Assembly: GCF_000425825.1 (NCBI RefSeq)
Contig: NZ_KE384460.1
Coordinates: 148,779-212,778, forward strand
Direction of reading: 5' to 3'
Source of the DNA: Jeotgalicoccus marinus DSM 19772
GTDB taxonomy: Bacteria; Bacillota; Bacilli; Staphylococcales; Salinicoccaceae
Length of the DNA: 64,000 nucleotides
Every line of letters starts with the position of its first letter. Position 1 is the first letter of the stretch. Positions 8,358-17,265 of this stretch are shown here, one piece after another. The notes beneath the pieces are model-generated. The model saw only the letters and a program-made list of their open reading frames with translations, had not been told where the DNA came from and did no database searches. The translations under genes and the position numbers were made by a program.

Positions 8358-9521
8358 ATGAAAAGTGTAACGATGTTTGTTTGGAATAATTTTATTAATG
8401 ATGCGCGTGTGCTACGTGAAGCCAAAGCACTCGCTGAGCTTGATTATACTGTAACTATTATAGCAAAAAAAGAATTGAATGAGATGAAACTGAAACCTGC
8501 TGAAGAAATTGAAAGGAACATTGTTGTCAACCGGCCGTTAAAGTATGAGTTACCTCAATTTTTAACGTCTAAATTAAAGTCATCTATCCTATCAAAGCAT
8601 ATACCTAATGCACTCTTGATGTTTAAGATGATCATATTAGGTCGACGCTATAAAACTGATGTGTACCATTCCCATGATCTTAATACATTAATTCAAGGTA
8701 TAGCTTCAGCGAAATTACGTCTTAAGCCAAAGAAACTTATCTACGATTCACATGAAGTACAAACAAGTCGTACACATTATAACTTTAATACGATTTATAA
8801 AATCGAAAAATTTCTTTTAAAATTTGTCGACGAAGTTATTGTCGAAAATGAAACACGTCGTGATTATCATTATGATCTTTATAAAGACAAACCACTGGCT
8901 ATACATAACTATTCTGAACTTTATAATATAGATGACTACGAAACGTACCCTCTAAGGGAAAAGTATCATGTGGCGGATGAGACCAAAATTGTCCTCTACC
9001 AAGGTGGTATGCAAGAAGGAAGAGGTCTGTTTAAACTTCTAGAATCCTTCAAAGATATAGAGGGCGCGGTATTATTTATGATTGGTGACGGTAAGGAAAG
9101 AAATAATCTTATCTCTAAGATGAAAGCACTCAATTTAGAAGAAAAAGTAATCTTTATCGAGCGCGTACCGTATGCTGATTTAAGAAAGTACACAAAGGCT
9201 GCTGATATTGGAATTCAATTTCTAGAGAATACCAATTTTAATCACTATTCAGCATCATCAAACAAGCTCTTTGAGTACTTGATGGCACATGTACCTGTTC
9301 TGGGTTCTAAGTTGCCTGAAATAGAACGGGTGATTGAGGGAGAAAGAGTTGGTTTGACTGTTGAAGCAGGTAATATTAAAGCCCTTAGTGAAAACTTACA
9401 GAAATTAATCGATGATAACGACTTAAGAACGCATTTTAAAGAAAACACAAAGGCTGCGAAATATAAGTATAACTGGGAAATGGATAAAACTATCTTACAA
9501 GACTTATATGAAAAACTTTGA
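8358..9521 (+). CDS. GT4-family glycosyltransferase
   Basis: A 387-residue cytoplasmic GT-B enzyme. The N-terminal acceptor domain begins MFVWNNFINDARVLREAKAL. The C-terminal nucleotide-sugar domain has VLYQGGMQEGRGL, the loop FMIGDGKERN, and the GT4 site NKLFEYLMAHVPVLGS-LPEIE with its conserved Glu. It would transfer a sugar from a nucleotide donor to a lipid-linked or polymer acceptor. A GAGGG site precedes the ATG. Lying in the wall polymer locus, it may glycosylate teichoic acid or build a repeat unit. The next gene is also GT4 but has its own extended -10 site. Sugar specificity cannot be told. Confidence 0.85.
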   Translation: MKSVTMFVWNNFINDARVLREAKALAELDYTVTIIAKKELNEMKLKPAEEIERNIVVNRPLKYELPQFLTSKLKSSILSKHIPNALLMFKMIILGRRYKTDVYHSHDLNTLIQGIASAKLRLKPKKLIYDSHEVQTSRTHYNFNTIYKIEKFLLKFVDEVIVENETRRDYHYDLYKDKPLAIHNYSELYNIDDYETYPLREKYHVADETKIVLYQGGMQEGRGLFKLLESFKDIEGAVLFMIGDGKERNNLISKMKALNLEEKVIFIERVPYADLRKYTKAADIGIQFLENTNFNHYSASSNKLFEYLMAHVPVLGSKLPEIERVIEGERVGLTVEAGNIKALSENLQKLIDDNDLRTHFKENTKAAKYKYNWEMDKTILQDLYEKL

Positions 9522-9544
9522 TTTTATTAAGGCTTTAGCTTTGT

Positions 9545-9553
9545 TATAATTAA
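9545..9553 (+). promoter_or_regulatory. Extended -10 promoter element before the second GT4 gene
   Basis: TTGTTATAAT contains TGTTATAAT, an extended -10, about 30 bases before the ATG at 9584. The -35 region (TTTTAT) is weak. An AGGTGA ribosome site follows. Confidence 0.4.
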
Positions 9554-9583
9554 TAGACATAAAAAATTGACGATAGGTGACCT

Positions 9584-10759
9584 ATGAAGATTTTACTAAT
9601 CACACAAAACTTTTACCCCGAAATCGGGTCGGGTGCCAATAGACTAAAAAATTTATATCGATATCTATCTATAAATAATGAGGTGGAAGTGTTGACAACA
9701 CATCCCTCATATCCTAATCAAAAAATGTATGATGAGGATAAGTATTGGAATAATGCCCAGATGAATGAGTCAAGTGACATCATGCGCTTGAAAATGCGTA
9801 CTGATAAGCAAAGTAAATCGATGGCAATGCGCCTATTGTATTATTTCGAGCTTGCCTACAAGGTGAGAGTATACGTCAAGAAGTACCAGCATTTATATGA
9901 CGTGGTGTACGTTACAACCCCTAATATCTTTATTCCTTGGGCAGCATTCTTCCAAAAGAAAAACAATCAAGTAAAACGAATATTAGAAGTACGTGACCTC
10001 TGGCCAGATAGCGTTAAAGATATAGATAAGATGAATATTGATCTATTCTACCCAGTTTTAAAATTTATGGAGAAGATGCTCTATAAAAATTCGGATAAAA
10101 TCGTCATTAATAATGAAGGGTTTAGGTCCTATATTAGTAATATTTTGCCGAAAAAACCTCAACTGTACTTACCTAATGCATTTACAGAAGAAGAAGTTGC
10201 ATTCGAAACGGCTCCGGATAATTTCAGAGTCATCTATACAGGAAATATTGGATTTGCACAAAGTTATGAAAAACTTCAGGAGATGGCCCATCAACTTGAA
10301 AACGAAAAAATTCACTTTAAAATTATTGGGTATGGTGTAAATGCACATCTTTTTCAATCATATATAGAGTACAATGATTTTAAATATGTGACCTTTGAAG
10401 AGGAAAAAACAAGAGAAGAGTGTCTAATTGATATTCGCTCATCTAATGTTCAGCTTTCTATCTTAAAAGAGAGTGATGTCTTTTTAACGGTCTTACCAGG
10501 GAAGGTTATCGACGGTATCGCTTCAGGTGTACCAGTTGTGACTAATCTAGGTGGTTATACAAGCACACTCATAAATAGTAATTTGGTCGGTTATGCTAAA
10601 GAAAATGCAACGACAAGTGAGCTTGTACAAGCAATTAGACAAATTAAGAATGATAAAGCTCATGAAAATTTACTTAGAACAAATGCGAGAAATCTATTAG
10701 AATCAGATTTTATATGGGAAAGAAACATTAAGAAATTAGAGAATTTCTTAGAGAATTAA
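9584..10759 (+). CDS. GT4-family glycosyltransferase (WbuB-like)
   Basis: A 391-residue GT-B glycosyltransferase. The N-terminus MKILLITQNFYPEIGSGANRL is typical of WbuB-like GT4 enzymes of surface polysaccharide synthesis. Further motifs are VTTPNIFIPWAA, EVRDLWPDSV, VIYTGNIGFAQSYE at the start of the nucleotide-sugar domain, and PGKVIDGIASGVPVVTN near the end. It is predicted cytoplasmic. AGGTGA lies just before the ATG. It ends before a clear terminator, so it closes the unit begun at 8358. The exact sugar is unknown. Confidence 0.85.
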   Translation: MKILLITQNFYPEIGSGANRLKNLYRYLSINNEVEVLTTHPSYPNQKMYDEDKYWNNAQMNESSDIMRLKMRTDKQSKSMAMRLLYYFELAYKVRVYVKKYQHLYDVVYVTTPNIFIPWAAFFQKKNNQVKRILEVRDLWPDSVKDIDKMNIDLFYPVLKFMEKMLYKNSDKIVINNEGFRSYISNILPKKPQLYLPNAFTEEEVAFETAPDNFRVIYTGNIGFAQSYEKLQEMAHQLENEKIHFKIIGYGVNAHLFQSYIEYNDFKYVTFEEEKTREECLIDIRSSNVQLSILKESDVFLTVLPGKVIDGIASGVPVVTNLGGYTSTLINSNLVGYAKENATTSELVQAIRQIKNDKAHENLLRTNARNLLESDFIWERNIKKLENFLEN

Positions 10760-10795
10760 GAGTTTGAACAACTACTTGTTGTTCAGGCTCTTTTA
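10758..10795 (+). terminator. Intrinsic terminator
   Basis: GAGTTTGAACAAC pairs with GTTGTTCAGGCTC, allowing G-U pairs, around a short loop and is followed by TTTTATT. Confidence 0.8.
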
Positions 10796-10876
10796 TTAAT
10801 GTAATGTAAAGATATTTTCATGTAAAATGAACTTATCAATAACAATAGTGTTCATTAATATATAGGAGTTTTAAAA

Positions 10877-13540
10877 ATGAGTTCATTGAAAAATAGATTG
10901 AGAACTATGCTACCAAGGAGTATGCGTGAATTAATAATTAAAAAGGTGTCTGTAGAGGGAATCTCTGTGTTTGAAGAGATGATTGTTATCAATTTATCAT
11001 TAAGGCACTTTTATAATATTAATTCTAGTAAGTCTGTCGTCTTCACTTTGTCTAATGGTGCTTACAATGTGCTCTTAGACTTTGAATTAAATAAAAATAC
11101 TGTTTCTCTTATTTTGACAAATGATATCTTTGAGCATTTAGAAGGTAACTCAACTATTAAAATGAGTTTTGAAGGAAAAAATATGATTATACGCATGAGT
11201 GATAATCTTCAGACAAAAACTTCATTTTTAAAGAACCAACAATACTACAATTTACTTGTTAATGGGACAATCATTCTTGAACAGCTATTTAATGAATACA
11301 CTTTTAATGAAGAAAGCATAGAAGTCAAAGATATTTCAGTGGCCTATGAGGGACTGTCAGTAACAGTTAAAGAGAAATTCTATAATAATGCTTGCCTTGC
11401 ACTTTTATACCCCAATAAGATAGTCGAACTCGGTGAAAAATCAAATGGTCAATGTATTACAGCGGACGATTTCACAAATGTAACAATGGGACGAGCGACC
11501 CTATGTATTTTAGAAGATTTGGTGCTAACACCAGTCTCTTATACAGGGCCAAAGAAAACTCTTAAAACTAAATCGCATCATTTAGCAGTAGAAAATCACA
11601 ATGGAGAATCCTTGGTGTTTATCGAGAATCATAGTGTGATATTAACTGACGTTCAAAGTAAGGTATCCAGTGATTATATGCAGCTTATCTTTAAGTGCGA
11701 TACTAGAGAAGATGTAGATTCTGTTATTCTAAATGACGCTGTTACGAATGACGTCACAACATTTGATGTCAGTGTTGACAACAACGGACTGTATTATACA
11801 AACATTCCTTTTGAGGACTTGATGGATGGTTTTTCTAGAAAGAGATTTAGCATTTTAAGTCGAGGCAATGAGCCAGTTATTATGCAACCTGATTTAAGTG
11901 ATTATGAAGGTTCGAAAATCGGAGAAAGGCACCTAATTTCATATCACTATGAAAATATAAAGATATGGTTATATAGAAGGAAGGATCAAGGTTTAGGTTT
12001 TAATTTGACTCGTCCAAGAATTAAGCGACAAGTCACAGAAATAGAAAACTTCCACCTTAAAGGTTATACTAGAGGTAGAGAGAACTTTACTGAATCAAGT
12101 ATGTTCATGATATTCGAAGATCGATATTCAAAAGAACAAGCGCTTGTTCCAGTCGATGTAGAATTTAATATGGATCTATCCAAGGTAGATTTAAAGGGAC
12201 TTAAAAGTAAGGATAAGACAATTATAGATATCTTTATTGGTATGGTGCATGAGAACGGGGAAATTATTAGAAAAGAGAAGATTAAATATAAGTACTCAGA
12301 CTATAAGAAAGATAATTACTATGGTGTAAAAACAGAGAAAGATGAAGAAGGCAGTACACATTATTTCTTAGTGACGACTACACCATTTAATAATCTAAAA
12401 GTTGAAAGTTTCGTCATTCCAAAAGGTGTACCATTGCCAATAGAAAAACCTGAAAAAGATTATTCAACTTGGTTAGTGGGTGAGCGTTATGACACAGCTC
12501 AAGACAATGGATATGCTTTTTATAAATATTTAAGAGAAAACACAGATATCAATGCTTATTATGTTATTGAAGACACTGCACCTGACTATAGGAGTATTTC
12601 ATCAGACCCTAATGTATTAGCCTTCGGCTCAAATGAACATTATCAGGTCACATTTAAGGCCGGCGTCTTATTAGGGACACATGATTTAGAAAATCTTTTA
12701 CCCTACAAACCAGCTAGAGGATTCTTTAACTATGAAGAGACTATAAAAGTGTTTTTACAACATGGTGTATTAGGTCGTAAGAGAGTAGAATATCACAGAA
12801 AGTACTATGATCTACCATTTGATTTATTTATTGTTTCAAGTACTCCAGAAAAAGAGCAGGTTGTCATGAAAAAGCTAGGCTATTATGAAGATGAAGTTGC
12901 AGTGACAGGACTCGCACGCTTTGATTCATTGCCTAGAGGAAACAAGACGAAAGATATCTTACTCATGCCAACTTGGCGTGACTGGATTAATACAGATGAG
13001 CAGTTCCTCTCAAGTCAATATTTTAATAACTACAACAATCTGATTCACAACGAAAGATTGATTAAGCTCTTAGAAGAAAATGATGTAAGATTAAACTTCT
13101 ACCCGCACTATAGAGCACAGATGTACTTTAACGATGAAATCTTAAATCCAAGTAAAAATATAAACTTCATTCAGTTAGGTTCGAAGACAGTTCAAGACTT
13201 GCTGATTGAACATGCCTTATTGATAACAGATTATTCAAGTGTAAGCTTCGACTTTACACTGATGAACAAGCCGGTGATCTACTATCATTTTGATGTGAGA
13301 AAGTTCTTTAGACAAGGTAAGTTAAGACCTTTATATCAAACTTTTATTGGTAGTATTGCGAGAACAGAAGATGAATTAGTAGATCTGATTCAACAGCAAA
13401 TCAATTTAAACTTTAAACCAGGTGACATCGATATATCAGGCATCTTTGATTATCAAGACCATAATAATTCACAGAGAATATATCATAGTGTAGTTGATAA
13501 GATTGCTGAATTAGAACGAACTGACGACGAGGTTCACTAA
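10877..13540 (+). CDS. TagF-like CDP-glycerol glycerophosphotransferase with a large N-terminal extension
   Basis: An 887-residue member of the TagB/TagF family, which polymerises or primes poly(glycerol phosphate) from CDP-glycerol at the inner membrane face. The catalytic region is the last 400 residues: FLQHGVLGRKRV (HG motif), VAVTGLARFDSLP, LLMPTWRDW, NFYPHYR, and LLITDYSSVSFDFTLMNKPVIYY. The first 450 or so residues have no recognisable motif and look beta-rich; similar extensions occur in long staphylococcal relatives. An AGGAG site precedes the ATG. It sits between terminators, so it is probably transcribed alone. It could act on a teichoic acid other than that of the 15203 enzyme. 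Confidence 0.85.
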   Translation: MSSLKNRLRTMLPRSMRELIIKKVSVEGISVFEEMIVINLSLRHFYNINSSKSVVFTLSNGAYNVLLDFELNKNTVSLILTNDIFEHLEGNSTIKMSFEGKNMIIRMSDNLQTKTSFLKNQQYYNLLVNGTIILEQLFNEYTFNEESIEVKDISVAYEGLSVTVKEKFYNNACLALLYPNKIVELGEKSNGQCITADDFTNVTMGRATLCILEDLVLTPVSYTGPKKTLKTKSHHLAVENHNGESLVFIENHSVILTDVQSKVSSDYMQLIFKCDTREDVDSVILNDAVTNDVTTFDVSVDNNGLYYTNIPFEDLMDGFSRKRFSILSRGNEPVIMQPDLSDYEGSKIGERHLISYHYENIKIWLYRRKDQGLGFNLTRPRIKRQVTEIENFHLKGYTRGRENFTESSMFMIFEDRYSKEQALVPVDVEFNMDLSKVDLKGLKSKDKTIIDIFIGMVHENGEIIRKEKIKYKYSDYKKDNYYGVKTEKDEEGSTHYFLVTTTPFNNLKVESFVIPKGVPLPIEKPEKDYSTWLVGERYDTAQDNGYAFYKYLRENTDINAYYVIEDTAPDYRSISSDPNVLAFGSNEHYQVTFKAGVLLGTHDLENLLPYKPARGFFNYEETIKVFLQHGVLGRKRVEYHRKYYDLPFDLFIVSSTPEKEQVVMKKLGYYEDEVAVTGLARFDSLPRGNKTKDILLMPTWRDWINTDEQFLSSQYFNNYNNLIHNERLIKLLEENDVRLNFYPHYRAQMYFNDEILNPSKNINFIQLGSKTVQDLLIEHALLITDYSSVSFDFTLMNKPVIYYHFDVRKFFRQGKLRPLYQTFIGSIARTEDELVDLIQQQINLNFKPGDIDISGIFDYQDHNNSQRIYHSVVDKIAELERTDDEVH

Positions 13541-13579
13541 AATAAGGACATGGAGTCATATGACCCCTTGTCCTTATTT
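13541..13579. terminator. Bidirectional intrinsic terminator between convergent genes
   Basis: AATAAGGACA and TGTCCTTATT form a stem, with a second inner inverted repeat around AGTCATATGAC. It overlaps the stop codon of the minus-strand tagB-like gene and serves both directions. Confidence 0.85.
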
Positions 13580-14713
13580 ATACAGTGTTTGGATAAGTTT
13601 TTTTGTTGCCTGACCATCGGCATATTGATTTACTCGATGGTTGAAAATTTTAACATCTTCAAGATTAAATTTGTTTTCTTTTAAAACGGATATTAAATCT
13701 GAGTTTGTTTTCACAACTGGTCCTGGCATGTATTTCTCATAATCGAACCAAATGCCTTTTTGTTCTTTATATGTGTCGATGTCATAAACAAAAAACACCA
13801 TCGGTTTGTTAAGAATAGAATACTCAAAAGGAATGGATGAGTAATCTGTTATGAGTATGTCAGATGTTGCCATCAAGTCTTCTATTTTATATCCATAACT
13901 CACATTGGTTACATTATGGGAGTTATGGATATTGCTTTCTTTAACTGCAGGGTGAACCTTCACAAAAAAGTGAAGATCTGGGAAACTTTCGCTTAGCAGT
14001 TTAAAGTCTAAAGGTAACTTATATTCTTCTAACTGATTATCTCGATATGTTGGTGCATATAGTACGATCTTTTTCTCTGTAGGTATATTAAATTTTAACC
14101 TTAAGTCCTCACGTTTTTGTGATACGAGTGCTTGATTAAAATAATAGTCCGTTCTCGGTAAACCCGTCTTTAAGATATTTTCATCTCTTAAATCAAAGGC
14201 TTCTTTAAAGATATAAGCCATATCATCTGAAGATACAACCACCTTATGAAACCTTTTATATACATCTCTAAAACGGTCATGGGCACTTTGTGGTCTTGAC
14301 TTGATTGTTTTGTCCCTAAGTCCGAAATATTTTACGGCTCCGTTAGCGTGCCACAGTTGTGTGCAGGTGACCTGTGATCTAAAATCACAGGAGGCAAGGA
14401 CCACTTGATAGTTATCGATAAATATATATTTGCTTGTTGCAAGATAATATATACCTTTTAGAAATTGAATTGGCTGTCTTAAAGAAAAGTTGAGTGACTG
14501 ATCAGCTTGCTTAAAGCTGAAATGACAAGTTGGATCTTTAAGGACAACGATGTGCTGTTGTGTCTCTTTGTTAAGTTCATTGATGACATGTTGGATATTA
14601 TCCCCAAACGATGCGAGCAAGACGGTACGATTTTTTAAAGGTCTAGTGTTAAAGATAGAAAAAATAGTTTTAAACACTGTTAGATATACCTTTAAGACAA
14701 ATTCTTTAATCAT
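13574..14713 (-). CDS. tagB: TagB-type CDP-glycerol:lipid-linked disaccharide glycerophosphotransferase
   Basis: A 379-residue TagB/TagF family protein. TagB adds the first glycerol phosphate to the ManNAc-GlcNAc-lipid made by TagA, priming wall teichoic acid. Visible motifs are TQLWHANGAVKYFG, VLKTGLPRTDYYF, VLYAPTYRDN, FFVKVHPAV and ILITDYSSIPFEYSILNKPMVFF. A hydrophobic N-terminal stretch may bind the membrane. It starts inside the end of tagD (8-base overlap), so it is coupled to CDP-glycerol supply. TagB is chosen over TagF because of its short length and pairing with tagD, but TagF cannot be excluded. Confidence 0.8.
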   Translation of the reverse strand: MIKEFVLKVYLTVFKTIFSIFNTRPLKNRTVLLASFGDNIQHVINELNKETQQHIVVLKDPTCHFSFKQADQSLNFSLRQPIQFLKGIYYLATSKYIFIDNYQVVLASCDFRSQVTCTQLWHANGAVKYFGLRDKTIKSRPQSAHDRFRDVYKRFHKVVVSSDDMAYIFKEAFDLRDENILKTGLPRTDYYFNQALVSQKREDLRLKFNIPTEKKIVLYAPTYRDNQLEEYKLPLDFKLLSESFPDLHFFVKVHPAVKESNIHNSHNVTNVSYGYKIEDLMATSDILITDYSSIPFEYSILNKPMVFFVYDIDTYKEQKGIWFDYEKYMPGPVVKTNSDLISVLKENKFNLEDVKIFNHRVNQYADGQATKKLIQTLYK

Positions 14714-15101
14714 TAGAACCCTTTAGTTCTTCTTTAATTTTGGTTGTTGAAATTCCACTTGTTCTTGGTAAGTAAACGACTTCACATTGATCTTTTAAGA
14801 AGTCAAATTCACCTTCCCAGTCATTTCCCATGACGAAGACATCGATATTATGTTTTTTAACATCATTTTTCTTTTGATCCCAATTATCTTCTCCAATGAC
14901 CTCATCAACATAGCGGATGGCTTCTAAGATTTGCTTTCTTTCTTCAAATGAATGATACGCCTCTTTATGTTTAAGCATATTAAATTCATCTGTAGATACA
15001 GCAACAGTTAGGTGGTCACCTAATTCCTTTGCTCTTTTTAAAATATTAATGTGACCTGTATGTAGTAGGTCGAATGTTCCATATGTTATGACTTTTTTCA
15101 T
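14706..15101 (-). CDS. tagD: Glycerol-3-phosphate cytidylyltransferase
   Basis: Makes CDP-glycerol from CTP and sn-glycerol 3-phosphate, the donor for TagB and TagF. It is 131 residues, the usual family length. The nucleotidyltransferase motif HTGH lies in TYGTFDLLHTGHINIL near the start, and the second signature RTSGISTTKI is near residues 115-124. It is cytosolic. Its start has a GGAGG site (revcomp of the bases near 15110) and overlaps downstream tagB. It shares a divergent promoter region with the polymerase gene at 15203, so donor and polymer synthesis could be co-regulated. Confidence 0.96.
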   Translation of the reverse strand: MKKVITYGTFDLLHTGHINILKRAKELGDHLTVAVSTDEFNMLKHKEAYHSFEERKQILEAIRYVDEVIGEDNWDQKKNDVKKHNIDVFVMGNDWEGEFDFLKDQCEVVYLPRTSGISTTKIKEELKGSND

Positions 15102-15138
15102 TATAAATTTCCTCCAATTAAGGCAATGTTAATCTATT

Positions 15139-15167
15139 TTGTAGTATTATGAATTATAGCATAATAT
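15139..15167. promoter_or_regulatory. Overlapping divergent promoters for tagD-tagB and the 15203 operon
   Basis: On the plus strand TTGTAG (15139-15144) and TAATAT (15162-15167) are 17 bases apart. On the minus strand an extended -10, TGCTATAAT, covers 15153-15161 with a weak -35 (TTCAAT) further right. The two promoters overlap, so one bound polymerase could block the other. Confidence 0.55.
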
Positions 15168-15202
15168 TATATTATATTGAATATGATTCAGGTGTGGTGA
15201 AA

Positions 15203-16396
15203 ATGAAAAAATTAAAAAGTTTAGGCTTAAAATTATATAAAGCATCATTTTGGTTATGTGGTAAATTATTTAATAAGGATCACTCTTTGATTATCTTTGA
15301 GAGTTTTCTCGGCAAGCAGTATAGTGACAACCCAAGAGCGCTGTATGAATATATGTCTATACATCACCCAGAATACAGACTCTTATGGAGCGTTGATAAG
15401 CGTTATGCTGAAACATTTGAACGCTATGACCTACCCTACATTAAGAGATTTTCATTGAACTGGATGATCTATATGAATAAGTCGACACTTTGGATTACAA
15501 ATAGTCGACTACCGCTCTGGATACCTAAACCTAAGACAACGACTTATGTTCAAACTTGGCACGGGACTCCACTAAAAAAATTAGCAACAGACATGGATGA
15601 AGTATACATGCCTGGGACAAATACAGAAAAGTATAAGCGTAACTTTACAAAAGAGTCGGCTAAGTGGGACTTTTTAATATCTCCCAATGAATATTCAACG
15701 GAAATATTTAGACGCGCCTTTCAATTTGATAAGACAGTATTAGAGACTGGTTATCCAAGAAATGATTTCTTATACACAAATAGTGACGAAGCGGCCGTTA
15801 GTAATCTTAAAAAAGAAATTAACTTACCAGAAGATAAGAAAGTTATTCTCTACGCACCGACTTGGAGAGACGATTCCTATCATGCTAAAGGACGTTACAA
15901 ATTCAATTTAGAATTTGATTTGAAACAAATGTATGAAGCTTTAGGTGAGGAATATGTTATCGTGCTTCGTCTACATTATCTCGTCAGTGAAAACTTAGAT
16001 ATATCAGGATATGAAGACTTTATTTATGACTTTTCTAAGTATGAAGATATCAGAGGACTATATTCCATTTCAGATCTACTGATAACAGATTATTCATCTG
16101 TTTTCTTCGATTATGCGAACTTAGAACGTCCGATGATTTTCTATGTTTATGACATTGATAATTATCGTGACAAACTGCGTGGATTCTACTTTGATTTTGA
16201 AAATCAAGCACCGGGACCACTCGTAAAAACAACAGATGCTTTAATCGATGTGATTAAAGAAAGCGAATCATCAGATTTTAATGAAATCTATAATACAAAA
16301 GCGTTTAGAGACAAGTTCTGTTTATTAGAAGATGGACATGCTTCTGAAAGAGTGGCAGAGGAAGTTATTTGTCATCTAAGAAATAAGATTGTATAA
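15203..16396 (+). CDS. CDP-glycerol glycerophosphotransferase, short TagF/TarF-type
   Basis: A 397-residue TagB/TagF family enzyme that would extend the teichoic acid main chain from CDP-glycerol. Motifs: YVQTWHGTPLKKLATDM, LETGYPRNDFLY, VILYAPTWRDDSYH, YVIVLRLHYLVSE, and LLITDYSSVFFDYANLERPMIFY. A longer frame begins at 15149, but that ATG lies inside the promoter; the ATG at 15203 follows AGGTGTGGTGA. Just downstream are the exporter genes tagG and tagH, so this looks like a synthesis-export operon. TarF, TarL and TagF cannot be separated by eye. Confidence 0.85.
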   Translation: MKKLKSLGLKLYKASFWLCGKLFNKDHSLIIFESFLGKQYSDNPRALYEYMSIHHPEYRLLWSVDKRYAETFERYDLPYIKRFSLNWMIYMNKSTLWITNSRLPLWIPKPKTTTYVQTWHGTPLKKLATDMDEVYMPGTNTEKYKRNFTKESAKWDFLISPNEYSTEIFRRAFQFDKTVLETGYPRNDFLYTNSDEAAVSNLKKEINLPEDKKVILYAPTWRDDSYHAKGRYKFNLEFDLKQMYEALGEEYVIVLRLHYLVSENLDISGYEDFIYDFSKYEDIRGLYSISDLLITDYSSVFFDYANLERPMIFYVYDIDNYRDKLRGFYFDFENQAPGPLVKTTDALIDVIKESESSDFNEIYNTKAFRDKFCLLEDGHASERVAEEVICHLRNKIV

Positions 16397-16431
16397 TGCA
16401 CCATTGATGAAAAATTGAGGTTGTGACTAAG

Positions 16432-17253
16432 ATGAAATCCATGCTTAATGTACTAAAAGAACAAATCGCTCATTTCTACTTAGTGAGACGATTATCGACC
16501 TATGATGTAAAGAGTAAGAATCAAAACAACTACTTAGGCATTGTCTGGGAAGTTTTAACACCTGTAATTTCAATTATGATTTACTGGTTCGTCTTCGGCA
16601 CCTTAAGACAAAGAGCGCCGATTGAAATGAACGGAATGGAAGTACCGTTTTTCTATTGGCTGTTCATTGGTTTTATTGTGTGGACATTTTTCTACCAAGC
16701 AAGTATTGAGGCATCAAAGTCGATATATACGAGACTTAAGATGCTATCAAAAATGAATTTCCCTTTAAGTGTAATACCGAATATTCCTATATTTTCTAAG
16801 TTTTATACGCATATCATTATGTTGGTATTAGCATTTATTGTATTTCAAATTGCTGGCTATTATGTGAGCTTTTACTTTCTGCAGTTGTTCTATTATATCT
16901 TTGCAACTTACGTATTAATCTATTCATTTGCATTGATTACATCGACCTTATCGACGTTGATTAGAGACGTACACTTACTTTTGAATTCATTGTTACGTAT
17001 GGCCCTATATCTATCAGGTGTACTTTGGCCATTATCGATGTTGTCAGATTTTCCGACTTTGATGATTATTATGAAGTTGAATCCATTGGTGTACCTAATT
17101 GAAGGTTATCGTGCATCATTCTTTGGAACAGAATGGTTCTTCATTGAAAACTGGGAATACACTATTTATTATTGGGTATTAATGTTCGTAATGCTGCTAA
17201 TTGGTTCAGTACTGCATATGAAATTCAGACGTAATTTTATTGATTACTTATAA
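16432..17253 (+). CDS. tagG: Teichoic acid export ABC transporter permease
   Basis: An ABC-2 type permease that, with TagH, flips lipid-linked teichoic acid across the membrane. About 273 residues with six hydrophobic segments. It has the family's N-terminal amphipathic phrase RRLSTYDVKSKNQNNYLGIVWEVLTPVISIMIYWFVFG and a C-terminal LNPLVYLIEGYR. The ATG at 16432 is preferred over the GTG at 16423, which would leave only 2 bases after the GAGG site, although the ATG spacing of 11 is long. Twelve bases separate it from tagH. The identity is clear; the start is uncertain. Confidence 0.92.
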   Translation: MKSMLNVLKEQIAHFYLVRRLSTYDVKSKNQNNYLGIVWEVLTPVISIMIYWFVFGTLRQRAPIEMNGMEVPFFYWLFIGFIVWTFFYQASIEASKSIYTRLKMLSKMNFPLSVIPNIPIFSKFYTHIIMLVLAFIVFQIAGYYVSFYFLQLFYYIFATYVLIYSFALITSTLSTLIRDVHLLLNSLLRMALYLSGVLWPLSMLSDFPTLMIIMKLNPLVYLIEGYRASFFGTEWFFIENWEYTIYYWVLMFVMLLIGSVLHMKFRRNFIDYL

Positions 17254-17265
17254 TGGGGTCGTACT

